NCBI RefSeq assembly: GCF_016741785.1 | Contig: NZ_JAERRL010000012.1 | Location: 101,102 to 165,101 of the forward strand | DNA from: Streptomyces sp. 7-21 | Lineage (GTDB): Bacteria; Actinomycetota; Actinomycetes; Streptomycetales; Streptomycetaceae | Direction: 5' to 3' | DNA: 64,000 nucleotides | In this document: one piece after another, positions 50,919 to 59,909 of the stretch | How positions within the stretch are numbered: position 1 is the stretch's first letter | How the letters are laid out: every line of letters starts with the position of its first letter | Translations under genes and position numbers: made by a program | Notes under the pieces: generated by a model | Told to the model about the DNA's origin: nothing | Seen by the model: only the letters and a program-made list of their open reading frames with translations | Databases searched by the model: none

Positions 50919-52220
50919 ATGCCCGTCAGCCCGCCCGCATCCAAGAGCGCCGATGTCATCGTGGTCGGAGCCGGTCCCGCCGGATCGGCCGCCGCCTACC
51001 ACCTCGCCCGGCACGGCCGTGACGTCCTGCTGCTGGAGAAGGCCGAGTTCCCGCGCGAGAAGGTCTGCGGCGACGGCCTCACGCCCCGGGCGGTCCGCCA
51101 GCTGATGCGCATGGGTGTGGACACCGACGGCCCCGGCTGGCACCGCAACCGGGGCGTGCGCTTCTTCTCGCACGGCACCACCGTCGAGATCGACTGGCGC
51201 GAGAACACCCGCTTCCCCGGCTACGGGCTGACCCGCTCCCGCCACGACTTCGACGAGATCCTCGCCCAGCGCGCCGTCAAGGCCGGGGCCCGGCTGCACA
51301 CGTCCACCCGGGTCACCGAGCCCGTCACCGACCGCACCGGCCGGGTCCGCGGCGTGCGGGCCACGGTGAACGGGACGACCACGGCGTTCGAGGCGCCGCT
51401 GGTCATCGCCGCCGACGGCGTCTCCGCGCGGCTCGCGCTCGCCCTCGGCGTGGACCGGCTGCCGGAACGCCCCATGGCCACCGCCATCCGCCGCTACCAC
51501 CGCTGCGAGGCGCGCCACGACGAGCCGTACCTCGACATCTGGACCGACCTCGCCGCCCGCCCCGGCGGCCCGCTCATCCCCGGCTACGGCTGGATCTTTC
51601 CCATGGGCGACGGGCGGGTCAACGTCGGCCTCGGCCTGGTCCACGGCGACGGACCCGGCCAGGCCGACACCCGGCGGCTGCTGGACGAATGGCTGGCGCG
51701 CACCCCGCCCGACTGGGGGCTGAAGGACCCCGGCTCCATCGACGGGCCGGTGCGCGGCGCCGCCCTCCCCATGGGCTTCAGCCGGCTGCCCCACTACACC
51801 CGCGGCATGCTGCTCGCCGGGGACTCCGGCGGCATGGTCAGCCCGTGGAGCGGCGAGGGCATCGCCTACGCCATGGAGGCGGGCGAGCTGGCCGCCGACA
51901 TCGCGGCGTCCGCCCTGGCCCGCCCGGCCGGGCCGTGGCGCGAACGCGTCCTCCAGCGCTACCCGCAGGAGGTGCACCGCCGCCACGGCAGCTACTACCG
52001 GCTCGGCACCGTGTGGGCGGCGCTCCAGCAGAAGCCCGCGTTCACGTCGTTCCTCAGCAAGCACGTCGTCACGTCGCCCACCGCCATGCGCTACCTGACG
52101 CGGCTGCTGGTGAACGTCACGGACGACGGCGGCCACCGCGACGTCGCCGACCGGGTCGTCAACGCCCTGGTGCGTGCTGTGCCCGCGCCCCGGCCCCGCC
52201 GCCGTCCGCGCCGCCGGTGA
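50919..52220 (+). CDS. Geranylgeranyl reductase-family FAD-dependent oxidoreductase
   Basis: 433 aa; ATG 50919 is 8 bp from CCGGAGGG. FAD motif VIVVGAGPAGSAAAYHLA, EFPREKVCGDGLTPRAVRQL (family hallmark with Cys), GYGLTRSRHDFDEILAQRAV, GYGWIFPMGDGRVNVGLGL and MLLAGDSGGMVSPWSGEGIA. Such enzymes reduce isoprenoid double bonds, for example the menaquinone side chain or archaeol-like lipids. The very basic C-terminus may contact the membrane. No isoprenoid genes are adjacent. Confidence 0.93.
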   Translation: MPVSPPASKSADVIVVGAGPAGSAAAYHLARHGRDVLLLEKAEFPREKVCGDGLTPRAVRQLMRMGVDTDGPGWHRNRGVRFFSHGTTVEIDWRENTRFPGYGLTRSRHDFDEILAQRAVKAGARLHTSTRVTEPVTDRTGRVRGVRATVNGTTTAFEAPLVIAADGVSARLALALGVDRLPERPMATAIRRYHRCEARHDEPYLDIWTDLAARPGGPLIPGYGWIFPMGDGRVNVGLGLVHGDGPGQADTRRLLDEWLARTPPDWGLKDPGSIDGPVRGAALPMGFSRLPHYTRGMLLAGDSGGMVSPWSGEGIAYAMEAGELAADIAASALARPAGPWRERVLQRYPQEVHRRHGSYYRLGTVWAALQQKPAFTSFLSKHVVTSPTAMRYLTRLLVNVTDDGGHRDVADRVVNALVRAVPAPRPRRRPRRR

Positions 52221-52235
52221 CCGCCCCGGCGGGGG

Positions 52236-52670
52236 TCAGACGCGGGTGAGCCGGACGACCGGGATGTCGCGCGTGGTCTTCCGCTGGTACTCGTCCCACG
52301 CCGGGCACAGCTCGATCAGCGCCGGCCATACCCGGGCCTTCTCCTCGGGCGGCAGCGTCCGGGCCCGTGCCGGGAACCGCTCGGTGCCTACCCGCAGCCG
52401 CACCTCCGGGTTGTCACGGACGTTCAGGTACCACTGCGGGTGGCGGGGCGAGCCGGCGCAGGAGGCCACGATCAGGTAGTCGTCGCCGTCCCGCCCGTAG
52501 TTCAGCACCGTCCGGCGCCAGATGCCGGAGCGGCGTCCGACGTAGTCCAGCAGCAGGCAGGGCACCCCGTTGGTCACCGTTCCCCGGGTGCCGCCCGACT
52601 CCTCGTACTCGCGGGCCTGCCTGGCCACCCAGTCCCACGGGCTGAGCCGTACCTCCGCGTCCTCATTCAT
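52236..52670 (-). CDS. Nitroreductase-family F420-dependent protein, copy 1
   Basis: 144 aa: VRLSPWDWVARQAREYEESG, LLLDYVGRRSGIWRRTVLNY, YLIVASCAGSPRHPQWYLN and VRLRVGTERFPARARTLPPE define a Ddn-like F420-binding split barrel. It is the downstream member of a tandem duplicated pair; the start-to-start distance is exactly 530 bp and the DNA is nearly identical over most of the gene. Confidence 0.9.
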   Translation of the reverse strand: MNEDAEVRLSPWDWVARQAREYEESGGTRGTVTNGVPCLLLDYVGRRSGIWRRTVLNYGRDGDDYLIVASCAGSPRHPQWYLNVRDNPEVRLRVGTERFPARARTLPPEEKARVWPALIELCPAWDEYQRKTTRDIPVVRLTRV

Positions 52671-52765
52671 GACGGCAGGCTACGCCCGCCCGGCGGCGCC
52701 AGCAGCGGTGTTCCGGCCAGCTAGAGCACGCCCCGCGGCGGCGGAGCGCGTCGTCGGCCGGGGCG

Positions 52766-53200
52766 TCAGACGCGGGTGAGCCGGATGACCGGGATGTCGC
52801 GCGCCGTCTTCTGCTGGTAGCCGGCGTACTGCGGGAACAGCTCCACCAGCCCCGGCCATACCCGGGCCTTCTCCTCGGGCGGCAGCGTCCGGGCCCGTGC
52901 CGGGAACCGCTCGGTGCCTACCCGCAGCCGCACCTGGGGGTTCTCACGGATGCTCAGGTACCACAGCGGGTGGCGGGGCGAGCCGCCGTTGGACGCCACG
53001 ATCAGGTAGTCGTCGCCGTCCCGCCCGTAGATCAGCACCGTCCGGTGCCAGGCGCCGGAGCGGCGTCCGACGTAGTCCAGCAGCAGGCAGGGCACCCCGT
53101 TGGTCACCGTTCCCCGGGTGCCGCCCGATTCCTCGTACTCGCGGGCCTGTCTGGCCACCCAGTCCGCCGGGCTGAGCCGTACCTCCGCGTCCTCGCTCAT
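52766..53200 (-). CDS. Nitroreductase-family F420-dependent protein, copy 2
   Basis: 144 aa, same length as copy 1. It differs mainly in the middle (LIYGRDGDDYLIVASNGGSP versus LNYGRDGDDYLIVASCAGSP) and near the C-terminus (ELFPQYAGYQQKTARD versus ELCPAWDEYQRKTTRD). Those positions line the likely substrate pocket, so specificity may have diverged. ATG 53200; an upstream GTG/ATG extension is not supported by a ribosome site. Confidence 0.9.
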   Translation of the reverse strand: MSEDAEVRLSPADWVARQAREYEESGGTRGTVTNGVPCLLLDYVGRRSGAWHRTVLIYGRDGDDYLIVASNGGSPRHPLWYLSIRENPQVRLRVGTERFPARARTLPPEEKARVWPGLVELFPQYAGYQQKTARDIPVIRLTRV

Positions 53201-53394
53201 GACGGCAGGCCACGCCCGCGCCGGGCGGCCCGTCGCCTGCGGCACGAGGCAGGGTGAGGCGCCGCCAGCCGCCCCCGCACGGGAGCTGGCTGGCGGCGCC
53301 GTCGCCGTGTACCTCGGCGCGCTTCCGGAGCGCTGCGCCGCTCCGCGCCGCGGCGTGGGCAGTGAGGGACACGCGGCGCGGCCCGGCGGCTGGC

Positions 53395-54303
53395 TCAGAA
53401 GTTCTTCGAGGACACGGACCAGGGGGCCTGGGAGGCCAGGCCGGACGGGTCGAGGATGTAGTCCCGCGCCGTCTGGTTGCCGTTGAGCACCATGTCGAGG
53501 AACGAGACGACCACCGTCATGCCCTCGGTCATCTGGTAGCCGGTGATGAAGCCCACGTGCCCGGCGTCGGGCTGGGTGCCCAGCACCGCGGGCACGCTGA
53601 CCAGCTCGTAGTTGGCCTGGGAGTTCTCGTAGGCGATGTCGGAGGGGCCGCCGTCGAGGAACATGACCGGGGCGTGCAGCCGCTGGAGCTCGTCACGGGA
53701 GTAGCCGTAGGAGCCGTCGGCGAACAGGCCGCTGTTCAGCGCGACCGTGGCGGAGACCCGGTCGTCCTGCGCGGCGATCAGCGCCTCCAGGCCGCCGCAC
53801 GAGTGGCCCGCGGTGGCCACCTTCGACAGGTCGAGCTGCTGGTACAGCGGCGAGTCGGCGCGGTTCTGCTCCTGCTCGGCCCACGTGATGGCGTCGGTCA
53901 GCAGGGACGGGATGGGCTGGCCGCTGGGCACGCCGTTGTCGGAGCCGTCGGCGGAGCCGGTGTCCACCACGACGATGCCCTTGGACGCGAGGAAGGTCAG
54001 CGCCTGCGTCACCTCGCTGTTGTCGGTGTGGGCGCAGGCGCCGTTGCCGAAGGCCAGCACGGGCATGGGCTCGCCCACGGCCGCCGGGTCGGAGGGGCGG
54101 AAGACGGTGAAGCGGTTGTCGCCGTAGGCGCCCTCCCTGGTGACGGGGAAGTCGTTGTCCACAAGGGGGGGATCGTCCTGCGCCGGTGCGGGCGACGCGG
54201 CGGACGCGGACGACGGCGCGCTGGCGATGGCGGCTGCCACGGCGAGCAGCAGGGCGACGAGCGCCACCGCTGACCGCCGGGCGGCGGTGGTAATGCTGGA
54301 CAT
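53395..54303 (-). CDS. Secreted alpha/beta hydrolase (chlorophyllase/cutinase-like)
   Basis: 302 aa; ATG 54303 behind AAGGAAG. Signal peptide (SAVALVALLLAVAAAIASAP ... ASA), then an alpha/beta hydrolase with the nucleophile in ATAGHSCGGLEALIAAQDD, an Asp region MFLDGGPSD and a His in DAGHVGFITGYQM. The Cys beside the catalytic Ser and CAHTDNSE loop are unusual. Extracellular esterase or lipase is the likely role. Single gene. Confidence 0.88.
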   Translation of the reverse strand: MSSITTAARRSAVALVALLLAVAAAIASAPSSASAASPAPAQDDPPLVDNDFPVTREGAYGDNRFTVFRPSDPAAVGEPMPVLAFGNGACAHTDNSEVTQALTFLASKGIVVVDTGSADGSDNGVPSGQPIPSLLTDAITWAEQEQNRADSPLYQQLDLSKVATAGHSCGGLEALIAAQDDRVSATVALNSGLFADGSYGYSRDELQRLHAPVMFLDGGPSDIAYENSQANYELVSVPAVLGTQPDAGHVGFITGYQMTEGMTVVVSFLDMVLNGNQTARDYILDPSGLASQAPWSVSSKNF

Positions 54304-54510
54304 GTAGGTCACTTCCTTGGCGCATGCCTGCCCCCGCCCGGCGCGCGGGCGGGCGGGAGCACGCGGCTCTGGCATGTAACTGACAACCTTGGCGGCGGCC
54401 TCCGGGAAGGGTGGTGGGGGAGGGGAGGCCGCACGGGCCCGGCGTGTTCGGGATAGCGAACGTCGGCCGGGCTGCCAGACGCAAGGGTAGGCGGCGACGG
54501 ACCGGCGTGG

Positions 54511-54864
54511 CTAGACCGCCTGGGAGCGGACGAGCGTGCTGACCGGAACCCAGCCCTCGCGCCCGGTGGCGGCGCGGCACCACAGCCAGCCGCTGGCGAG
54601 ATCCTCCTCGACGACCTCCAGCTCCTCCCCGGCCTCGGTGGGCAGCTCGGTCGTGTCGTACGCCGCCACGACCCTCGCCGTGCCGTCGCCGTGCAGCGAC
54701 AGGTGCCGGGCGGGCACCCGGCCGCTGCCCTCCGGTGTGAGGACGAAGACCAGTTCCGGCCACGTCTCGTCGCGTTCGCCGACCGTGACCACATCGCCGG
54801 TCTCCACCCGCAGCGGCGCCCGCTCCGGTATCCGATGCCCCACCCGCGCCGTCACTCGTCTCAT
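54511..54864 (-). CDS. Small protein with SH3-like segments
   Basis: 117 aa from ATG 54864. VETGDVVTVGERDETWPELV, RVVAAYDTTELPTEAGEELE and the ending GWLWCRAATGREGWVPVSTL resemble two tandem SH3 folds; the last one has the ALYDY-like start AAYDTTEL. No signal peptide, so probably cytoplasmic. Function unknown. The longer open frame upstream to 55563 lies antisense to the membrane protein gene and is not used. Confidence 0.75.
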   Translation of the reverse strand: MRRVTARVGHRIPERAPLRVETGDVVTVGERDETWPELVFVLTPEGSGRVPARHLSLHGDGTARVVAAYDTTELPTEAGEELEVVEEDLASGWLWCRAATGREGWVPVSTLVRSQAV

Positions 54865-55035
54865 GCCGTCCAGCCTGCCACCCGGCACTGACAGCCGGCC
54901 GCCGCCCCCGCCGTGCCGAGCGGGGCCGCCAGGCGCCCGGAAGGGGGCGCCGCGGTGGCGCGATCCCGCCGCGTGATCCGCTGCGCGCACCCGTACCCGT
55001 GCCGTCTGCGCCCGTCTCCGCCCATACTCGGGCAC

Positions 55036-55515
55036 ATGGCAGAGAAACGGAAAAGACGCCGAAGACTCGCCGTTCCCGCGGCGGGACTCGTCGTCTCGGT
55101 GCCCATCGCCGTCTGGGGGCTGATCGGCCAGCGGAACGCCCCGGGCGTGGCACCGGCCAAGCTGGACTACCTGATCGAACCGTGGCACCTGGCGCGGAGC
55201 ACGACACTGCTGCTCGGCGGCGGCGCGGCGGCACTGGCCGTGGCCTGCGCCGGGGTGCTGCTGGCCGCGACCCGCGCCGGGCGGCTGCCGCGCGCCTGGT
55301 GGCAGGTGCTGCTGCCGCTGGTAATCGCGGGCGCCCTGACCGGAGCCGGGTGGCGGGTGGTCACCGCCGGAACCATCGGCGCCCACCTCGGCGCCGCCGC
55401 CGTCGCCATCCTCGGCGTCCCGCTCGTCGTGGCGCTGCTGCTGTGGTCGGTGACCCGCGCCGTGCACCTGACCGCCGCCGACCGCCGCGCGGAGCGGACC
55501 TCCTTTCGCACCTGA
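55036..55515 (+). CDS. Hypothetical four-helix membrane protein
   Basis: 159 aa starting MAEKRKRRRRLAVPAAGLVV, a strongly basic N-terminus followed by four hydrophobic segments (GLVVSVPIAVWGLI; LLLGGGAAALAVACAGVLLA; VLLPLVIAGALTGAGW; AAAVAILGVPLVVALLLWSV). Topology would place both ends in the cytoplasm. No family recognised. Confidence 0.7.
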   Translation: MAEKRKRRRRLAVPAAGLVVSVPIAVWGLIGQRNAPGVAPAKLDYLIEPWHLARSTTLLLGGGAAALAVACAGVLLAATRAGRLPRAWWQVLLPLVIAGALTGAGWRVVTAGTIGAHLGAAAVAILGVPLVVALLLWSVTRAVHLTAADRRAERTSFRT

Positions 55516-55615
55516 AGCACTGGGCGTGCCCGCCCGCCCGCCGCGACCGCGCCGGCCGGCCACGGCGGGTGACGGTCACGGCCCGGGCGTCAGGCCGGCT
55601 CCGCACCGGACCCAG

Positions 55616-56365
55616 TCAGATGAGGCCGCCGTTGGCGCGGACCACCTGGCCGTTGACCCAGTGACCGGCCGGCGACACCAGAAAACCGACGACCTCGGCG
55701 ATGTCCTCCGGCGTGCCCAGCCGCTCCAGCGGCGCGGCCTTGGCGAGCCGCGCGATGGTCTCCGCGTCCTTGTCCGCCAGGAACAGGTCGGTCGCCGTCG
55801 GCCCCGGGGCGACGGTGTTGACCGTGATGTTCCTTCCGCGCAGCTCGCGCGCCAGGACCGGCGTCAGCGTCTCGACCGCGCCCTTGCTGGCGGCGTACGC
55901 GCCGTACGCCGGGAACGCCAGCCCCACCTGGGAGGTGGAGAAGGTCACCAGCGACCCGCCCTCGCGCAGCCGCCGCGCGGCCTGCTGAGCGACGACGAAC
56001 GTGCCGCGGATGTTGGTGCGGTGCAGGTCGTCGAGGTCGTGCAGGTCGAGGCCGGCGATGGGAGACAGCCGCATCCGGCCGGCCGCGTGGACGACGGCGT
56101 CGACGCCGCCGAACTCCCGCTCCGCCGCGTCGAAGAGCGCGGCGACCCGGCTCTCGTCGGCGACGTCGGCCCGGCAGGCGAGGGCGCGCCCGCCGGCGGC
56201 GGTGACCTCCTTGACCACGCTCTCCGCCAGCTCCTGGCGGTCCGCGTAACCGGCGACCACGGCGAAGCCCTGGGCGGCCAGGCGGTGCACGATGCTGCGG
56301 CCGATGCCGCGCGAACCGCCGGTGACGATGGCGACCCGGGACCGCTCGGGGGTGTGCTCAGACAT
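55616..56365 (-). CDS. SDR-family oxidoreductase (3-oxoacyl-ACP-reductase-like)
   Basis: 249 aa. TGGSRGIG at residues 15-22, VVHAAGRMRLSPI, SLVTFSTSQVG with the catalytic Ser, YAASK, ITVNTVAPGPTATDLF and NGQVVRANGGLI at the end. Cytoplasmic NADP-dependent reductase. Divergent from the HTH regulator at 56506; this SDR/MmyB-type pairing is frequent in Streptomyces and suggests the SDR is the regulator's target. Confidence 0.94.
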   Translation of the reverse strand: MSEHTPERSRVAIVTGGSRGIGRSIVHRLAAQGFAVVAGYADRQELAESVVKEVTAAGGRALACRADVADESRVAALFDAAEREFGGVDAVVHAAGRMRLSPIAGLDLHDLDDLHRTNIRGTFVVAQQAARRLREGGSLVTFSTSQVGLAFPAYGAYAASKGAVETLTPVLARELRGRNITVNTVAPGPTATDLFLADKDAETIARLAKAAPLERLGTPEDIAEVVGFLVSPAGHWVNGQVVRANGGLI

Positions 56366-56481
56366 GGGAAGACTCCCGTGGATGAGGGGGATTGGTGAGG
56401 AACACCTCCACCCTCAGGGCAGGCCCAGCGGTCTGCCAGGGAGCCGTGGAACCTGGGGTTGGCGTCCCCTGGCTGGCGGGG

Positions 56482-56493
56482 GCCGGTACCGGC
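56482..56493. promoter_or_regulatory. Palindrome between the divergent SDR and HTH genes
   Basis: GCCGGTACCGGC is a perfect 12-bp palindrome 13 bp before the regulator GTG, followed by a GATAGA -10-like hexamer. Position suits an operator for the adjacent regulator. Confidence 0.4.
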
Positions 56494-56505
56494 ACGATAG
56501 AAGAC

Positions 56506-57351
56506 GTGAACCTTCCCGAACTCGCCGCATTCCTCAGGTCCCGGCGCGACCGCGTCCGGCCCGGCGACGTCGGTCTGCCCCATGGCCCCCGGCGCCGCGT
56601 ACCCGGGCTGCGGCGTGAGGAAGTAGCGCAGCTGGCCGGGCTGTCGGCCGACTACTACACGGAACTCGAGCGCGGCAACGGCGCCCAGCCCTCCGAGCAG
56701 ACGCTCGCCGCCCTGGCCCGCGCGCTGCGCCTCAGCACGGACGAACGCGACCACCTGTTCCTGCTCGCTGACCGGCGCGTCCCCGCCTCCCCCAGCGCCA
56801 GCCCGCACCCCCACCCCGCGCTGCTGGGCCTGCTGGACCGGCTCACGACGACGCCCGCGCAGATCATCACCGACCTGCACGAGCCGCTGGCGCAGAACGA
56901 GCTGGCGGCGGCGCTCCTCGGGCGCCAGCCCGTCGGGCGGGGCGTCGAAACCAGCTTCGTGTACCGGTGGTTCACCGATCCCGCCACCCGCTCCCTCCAT
57001 CCCCCCGAGGACCACGAGCACCACTCCCGCGTCTTCGTCGCCGACCTGCGGGCCGCCGCCGCCCGCCGCAGCCGCGACGCCGACGTCATCCGGCTCGTGG
57101 GGACGCTGCGGCGGCGCAGCGAGGAGTTCACGCGGCTGTGGGACACCCGCGACGTCGCGCTGCGCCGCAGCGACCGCAAGCGCATCGTGCATCCCTCGCT
57201 CGGGGTCATCGAGACGGAATGCCACCGCGTGTCCAACGAGGACGGCACCCAGCGGCTGCTGTGGTTCACGGCCCCGCCCGGCACCGAGGGGGCCGCGCAG
57301 CTGGAGCTGCTGTCCGTCATCGGCACGCAGGACATCGCCCCCCGCGCCTGA
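56506..57351 (+). CDS. MmyB-like HTH transcriptional regulator
   Basis: GTG 56506; 281 aa. N-terminal XRE HTH: LAAFLRSRRDRVRPGDVGLP, PGLRREEVAQLAGLSADYYT, ELERGNGAQPSEQTLAAL. C-terminal ligand-binding MmyB domain with ITDLHEPLAQNELAAALLG, YRWFTDPATRSLHPPEDHEH and RKRIVHPSLGVIETECH. MmyB proteins bind small acyl-type ligands; it probably represses the divergent SDR. Confidence 0.94.
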   Translation: MNLPELAAFLRSRRDRVRPGDVGLPHGPRRRVPGLRREEVAQLAGLSADYYTELERGNGAQPSEQTLAALARALRLSTDERDHLFLLADRRVPASPSASPHPHPALLGLLDRLTTTPAQIITDLHEPLAQNELAAALLGRQPVGRGVETSFVYRWFTDPATRSLHPPEDHEHHSRVFVADLRAAAARRSRDADVIRLVGTLRRRSEEFTRLWDTRDVALRRSDRKRIVHPSLGVIETECHRVSNEDGTQRLLWFTAPPGTEGAAQLELLSVIGTQDIAPRA

Positions 57352-57371
57352 ACTGCCCGGCGCCCAGGACA

Positions 57372-57409
57372 CCTTGGTCCCGCCGTCGCCCGGGACGGCG
57401 GGACCAAGG
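57372..57409. terminator. 16-bp perfect hairpin, bidirectional terminator
   Basis: CCTTGGTCCCGCCGTC (57372-57387) is exactly complementary to GACGGCGGGACCAAGG (57394-57409) with a 6-nt loop. It sits between the convergent MmyB-like and peptidoglycan-binding genes. The longest perfect stem I found in the window. Confidence 0.85.
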
Positions 57410-57433
57410 GCATCCGGAGGCAGGGCGGGCCCG

Positions 57434-57865
57434 TCAGCTGCTGACGGCGCAGCCGGTGAACGTGCCGTTCAGGTAGGAAGGCCAGAGAATCGAGCGGCGG
57501 GTCTCCGGACCGTAGACGCCGTCAGGCGTGGCGCCGCTCCGCGCCTGGGCCGCCGCGAGTGCCTCCCGGGTGATCGGGCCGAACTCGCCGTCGGTGCGGA
57601 GGTTCTGGTTGTTGCACAGCAGCAGCGCCGTCTGGAGCGCGGTGACCGCGGGGCCGGAGGCGCCCTCGGACATGATGCAGTCCGTGCTGCCGGAAGCCCG
57701 GTTGACCGGCAGGCTGATGCTGTGGCCGTAGGACGTGTGGACGACCGACTTCGTGCCGTCGCACCACCCGGCGGCGTGGGCGGGTGCGGCGGTAGTGAGG
57801 CTGGCGAGGCCGAGGCCCCCCAGCATCGCGGCCGAAGCGGTGAGCGTGGCGATGAACCGGCGCAT
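57434..57865 (-). CDS. Secreted peptidoglycan-binding domain protein
   Basis: 143 aa; ATG 57865 after GAAGGGG. Signal peptide MRRFIATLTASAAMLGGLGL ... AHA, then a small domain with two to four cysteines (WCDG, DCIM, LLCNNQ, TGCAV) and the PG_binding_1 pattern VTALQTALLLCNNQNL, FGPITREALAAAQARSGATP, DGVYGPETRR. Exported wall-binding protein without a catalytic domain. Confidence 0.9.
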   Translation of the reverse strand: MRRFIATLTASAAMLGGLGLASLTTAAPAHAAGWCDGTKSVVHTSYGHSISLPVNRASGSTDCIMSEGASGPAVTALQTALLLCNNQNLRTDGEFGPITREALAAAQARSGATPDGVYGPETRRSILWPSYLNGTFTGCAVSS

Positions 57866-58319
57866 GTGGGTTCCCCTTCGTCGAGGCACGTCCCGGTGCC
57901 TAGCGGGAGCCGTCACCTTTCGTGACGTCGGCCGCAATCGTCGCCAGCGCCGCTTTCCCGGCGCTGTCACCGCCCCCGTGCGCCTGGCGCGCCGGCAGCC
58001 GGCGATGGCGGCCACCGCCGCGCAGACCGCGAGGACCCGACGCAGGCGGGCACGGCGGTCGGAGCGGAAGAAGTCCACAGCGCCTCCAGCGGAAACGGTG
58101 TCCTGCGCGGGGTGCCGCCGCGGGCATGACACGGCGGCGGCAACGACCGGAAACGGCGAGGGCAGTGGGGCGGGCGCACGGAAGAACGCCCCCGCGCGCG
58201 GACTCCCCCCGGCGTGGCGGGACGCGGGACGCTGCCCGCTTCTTCTCCTGGGACCCCTCCCGGGCCACCGCTCTCACAATGAGCCCCCCAGCGGTGTCTC
58301 GCACGGGAAGGGGAGTTCC
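57866..58319. other. 454-bp region between wall-binding and TPR-like membrane protein genes
   Basis: Apart from the broken short frame at 57900-58078 I see nothing coding here. The right part must hold the promoter of the gene at 58320. Confidence 0.5.
57900..58078 (-). pseudogene. Possible short membrane/exported peptide gene with frameshift
   Basis: From GTG 58078, behind GGAGG, one frame gives DFFRSDRRARLRRVLAVCAA followed by VAAIAGCRRARRTG, a basic start plus hydrophobic core. At a G-run near 57963-57975 the continuation SAGKAALATIAADVTKGDGS and a TAG stop appear in another frame. Joined it would be about 59 aa. Could equally be chance. Confidence 0.3.
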
Positions 58320-59909
58320 GTGGAGCCGATACCTCCGACGCACGACCGTCCGGATCCACCGGAGTTAATGGAGCCACGGCCGTGCGACCCGCTGGCCGCC
58401 GCGCTCGGCAACGCCTCGCTGCTGAGCGTGGGGTACGCGCTGCTGGGACGCTGGCGCGTGGCCGTCGGCAGCCTCTGCCTGACGGTCGTGCTGGTGTTGC
58501 TGGTGGTGGCGGCCCCCCAGGCCGCCTGGCTGCGGATCGTGGTGCTGATCTGGTGGGTGGCGGTCACGGTCCACGGCTGGCGGCTGGCCCGCCGTGGCCG
58601 CCGGCCCGGGGCGACGGCGGCGGGAGCGGCGCGGGGGCGGGGGCGGCTGGTCCAGCGGGCCGTCGCCCTCGCCGCCGTCGCTCTGGTGCTGGTGCCGCTC
58701 ATCGCCCTGCGCGCCGACGCCGCGCGGATCGAGCGGGAGGCCGCCGAGGCCCACCGCACGGCTGACTGTAAGCGGGCGCTGTCCCTGCTGGACGAGCTGG
58801 GGCTGGGCCACGAGGTGGCCGATCCCCGCCTGGTCAGGCGCGCGGAGACCAGCGCCGAGGCGTGCGAGCTGCTGCGCGAGGCGCAGCGGCAGTACGAGCG
58901 CACTCCGCTGACGGCCGCCTCGACGCTGGAGGAGTACGAGGCGCACCCCGGGGCGCTGTGGGACGGGGCGCCCGGCCAGCGGGCCGACCTGGTCCTCGCC
59001 GAGGCCGCCGAGGACCTCGACAAGGCGCTGTGGGGAGACGAGGACGACCTGGCCACCGCCTTCGATCATCTCGCCGCGGTACTGGCGGAGTTCCCCCGCC
59101 GGGAGAGCGACGTCGAGGCGGTCCTGGACGCGTTCCTCGACGCCCTGCCCACCGACGACCCCTGCGACACCAAGACGCTGACCGACTGGCTCGCCGAACG
59201 CCCCGCCAGCGGCGACGTGCTGGACCGCGCCGCCGATGTGGTGCCGCGCGTCGCCCCGGCGGCGATCGTCGGCTGCGGCGACCAGGCCATGGCGCGCGAG
59301 GCGTGGGAGACGGCGCAGGACCGGTACCAGGAGCTGCTCGACGAGTACCCCGAGCACGATCTCGCCAGCGAGGCCCGCGCGGGCATCGAGCGCGCCCAGT
59401 CGGCCATCGAACTCGACCGGCTGCGTGACCTGTTGCTTCCCCCGTCCCGGGGCGAGCAGCCGCCGTACTGCGACGCCCCGGAGCCCTACCGCGGCGCCGA
59501 CCCGTACCGGAGCGGCGGGTCGCTCCAGGCGGCGCACTTCGGTCACATGGAGCACAAGCGGCACCTGCCGGACGCGTGGCTGACGACCGACCCCGCCGAG
59601 GTGGACCTGGTCATCTGCGTCGGCGAGCTGGAGTACGGGTACGCCGTCGAGACGTGCACCTACGAGTCGCCGATCTTGCCGTTCGGCCAGGAGGTGACCT
59701 TCCACAACCGCGAGTTCCCCATCCGGGTCTACGAGGTGCGGACCGGGGAGCTGGTGCGGGACGGCAGCATCCAGATCGGCGGTGCCAGCTGCCCCAACGT
59801 CCTCCGCTACGAGTACTACGGCGTGGACACCGGCCCGCCGCCGGACGAGTACGTCGACCCCTCCCCGGCTGACGTGCGTGCCGCGTACGAGCCGCTGTTC
59901 CGCCCCTGA
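58320..59909 (+). CDS. Membrane-anchored protein with TPR-like external region, second copy type
   Basis: GTG 58320 after AAGGGGAG; 529 aa. Short Pro-rich cytoplasmic start, membrane segments from about residue 40 to 130 (VAVGSLCLTVVLVLLVVAAP; IVVLIWWVAVTVHGWRLARR; AVALAAVALVLVPLIAL), then a helical external region with TPR-like units (AHRTADCKRALSLLDELGLG; AREAWETAQDRYQELLDEYP) and a Cys-containing C-terminal domain. Same plan as 5162-6769. Codon 16 is TTA (58365-58367), though ATG 58368 could be a later start that avoids it. Function unknown. Confidence 0.75.
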   Translation: MEPIPPTHDRPDPPELMEPRPCDPLAAALGNASLLSVGYALLGRWRVAVGSLCLTVVLVLLVVAAPQAAWLRIVVLIWWVAVTVHGWRLARRGRRPGATAAGAARGRGRLVQRAVALAAVALVLVPLIALRADAARIEREAAEAHRTADCKRALSLLDELGLGHEVADPRLVRRAETSAEACELLREAQRQYERTPLTAASTLEEYEAHPGALWDGAPGQRADLVLAEAAEDLDKALWGDEDDLATAFDHLAAVLAEFPRRESDVEAVLDAFLDALPTDDPCDTKTLTDWLAERPASGDVLDRAADVVPRVAPAAIVGCGDQAMAREAWETAQDRYQELLDEYPEHDLASEARAGIERAQSAIELDRLRDLLLPPSRGEQPPYCDAPEPYRGADPYRSGGSLQAAHFGHMEHKRHLPDAWLTTDPAEVDLVICVGELEYGYAVETCTYESPILPFGQEVTFHNREFPIRVYEVRTGELVRDGSIQIGGASCPNVLRYEYYGVDTGPPPDEYVDPSPADVRAAYEPLFRP

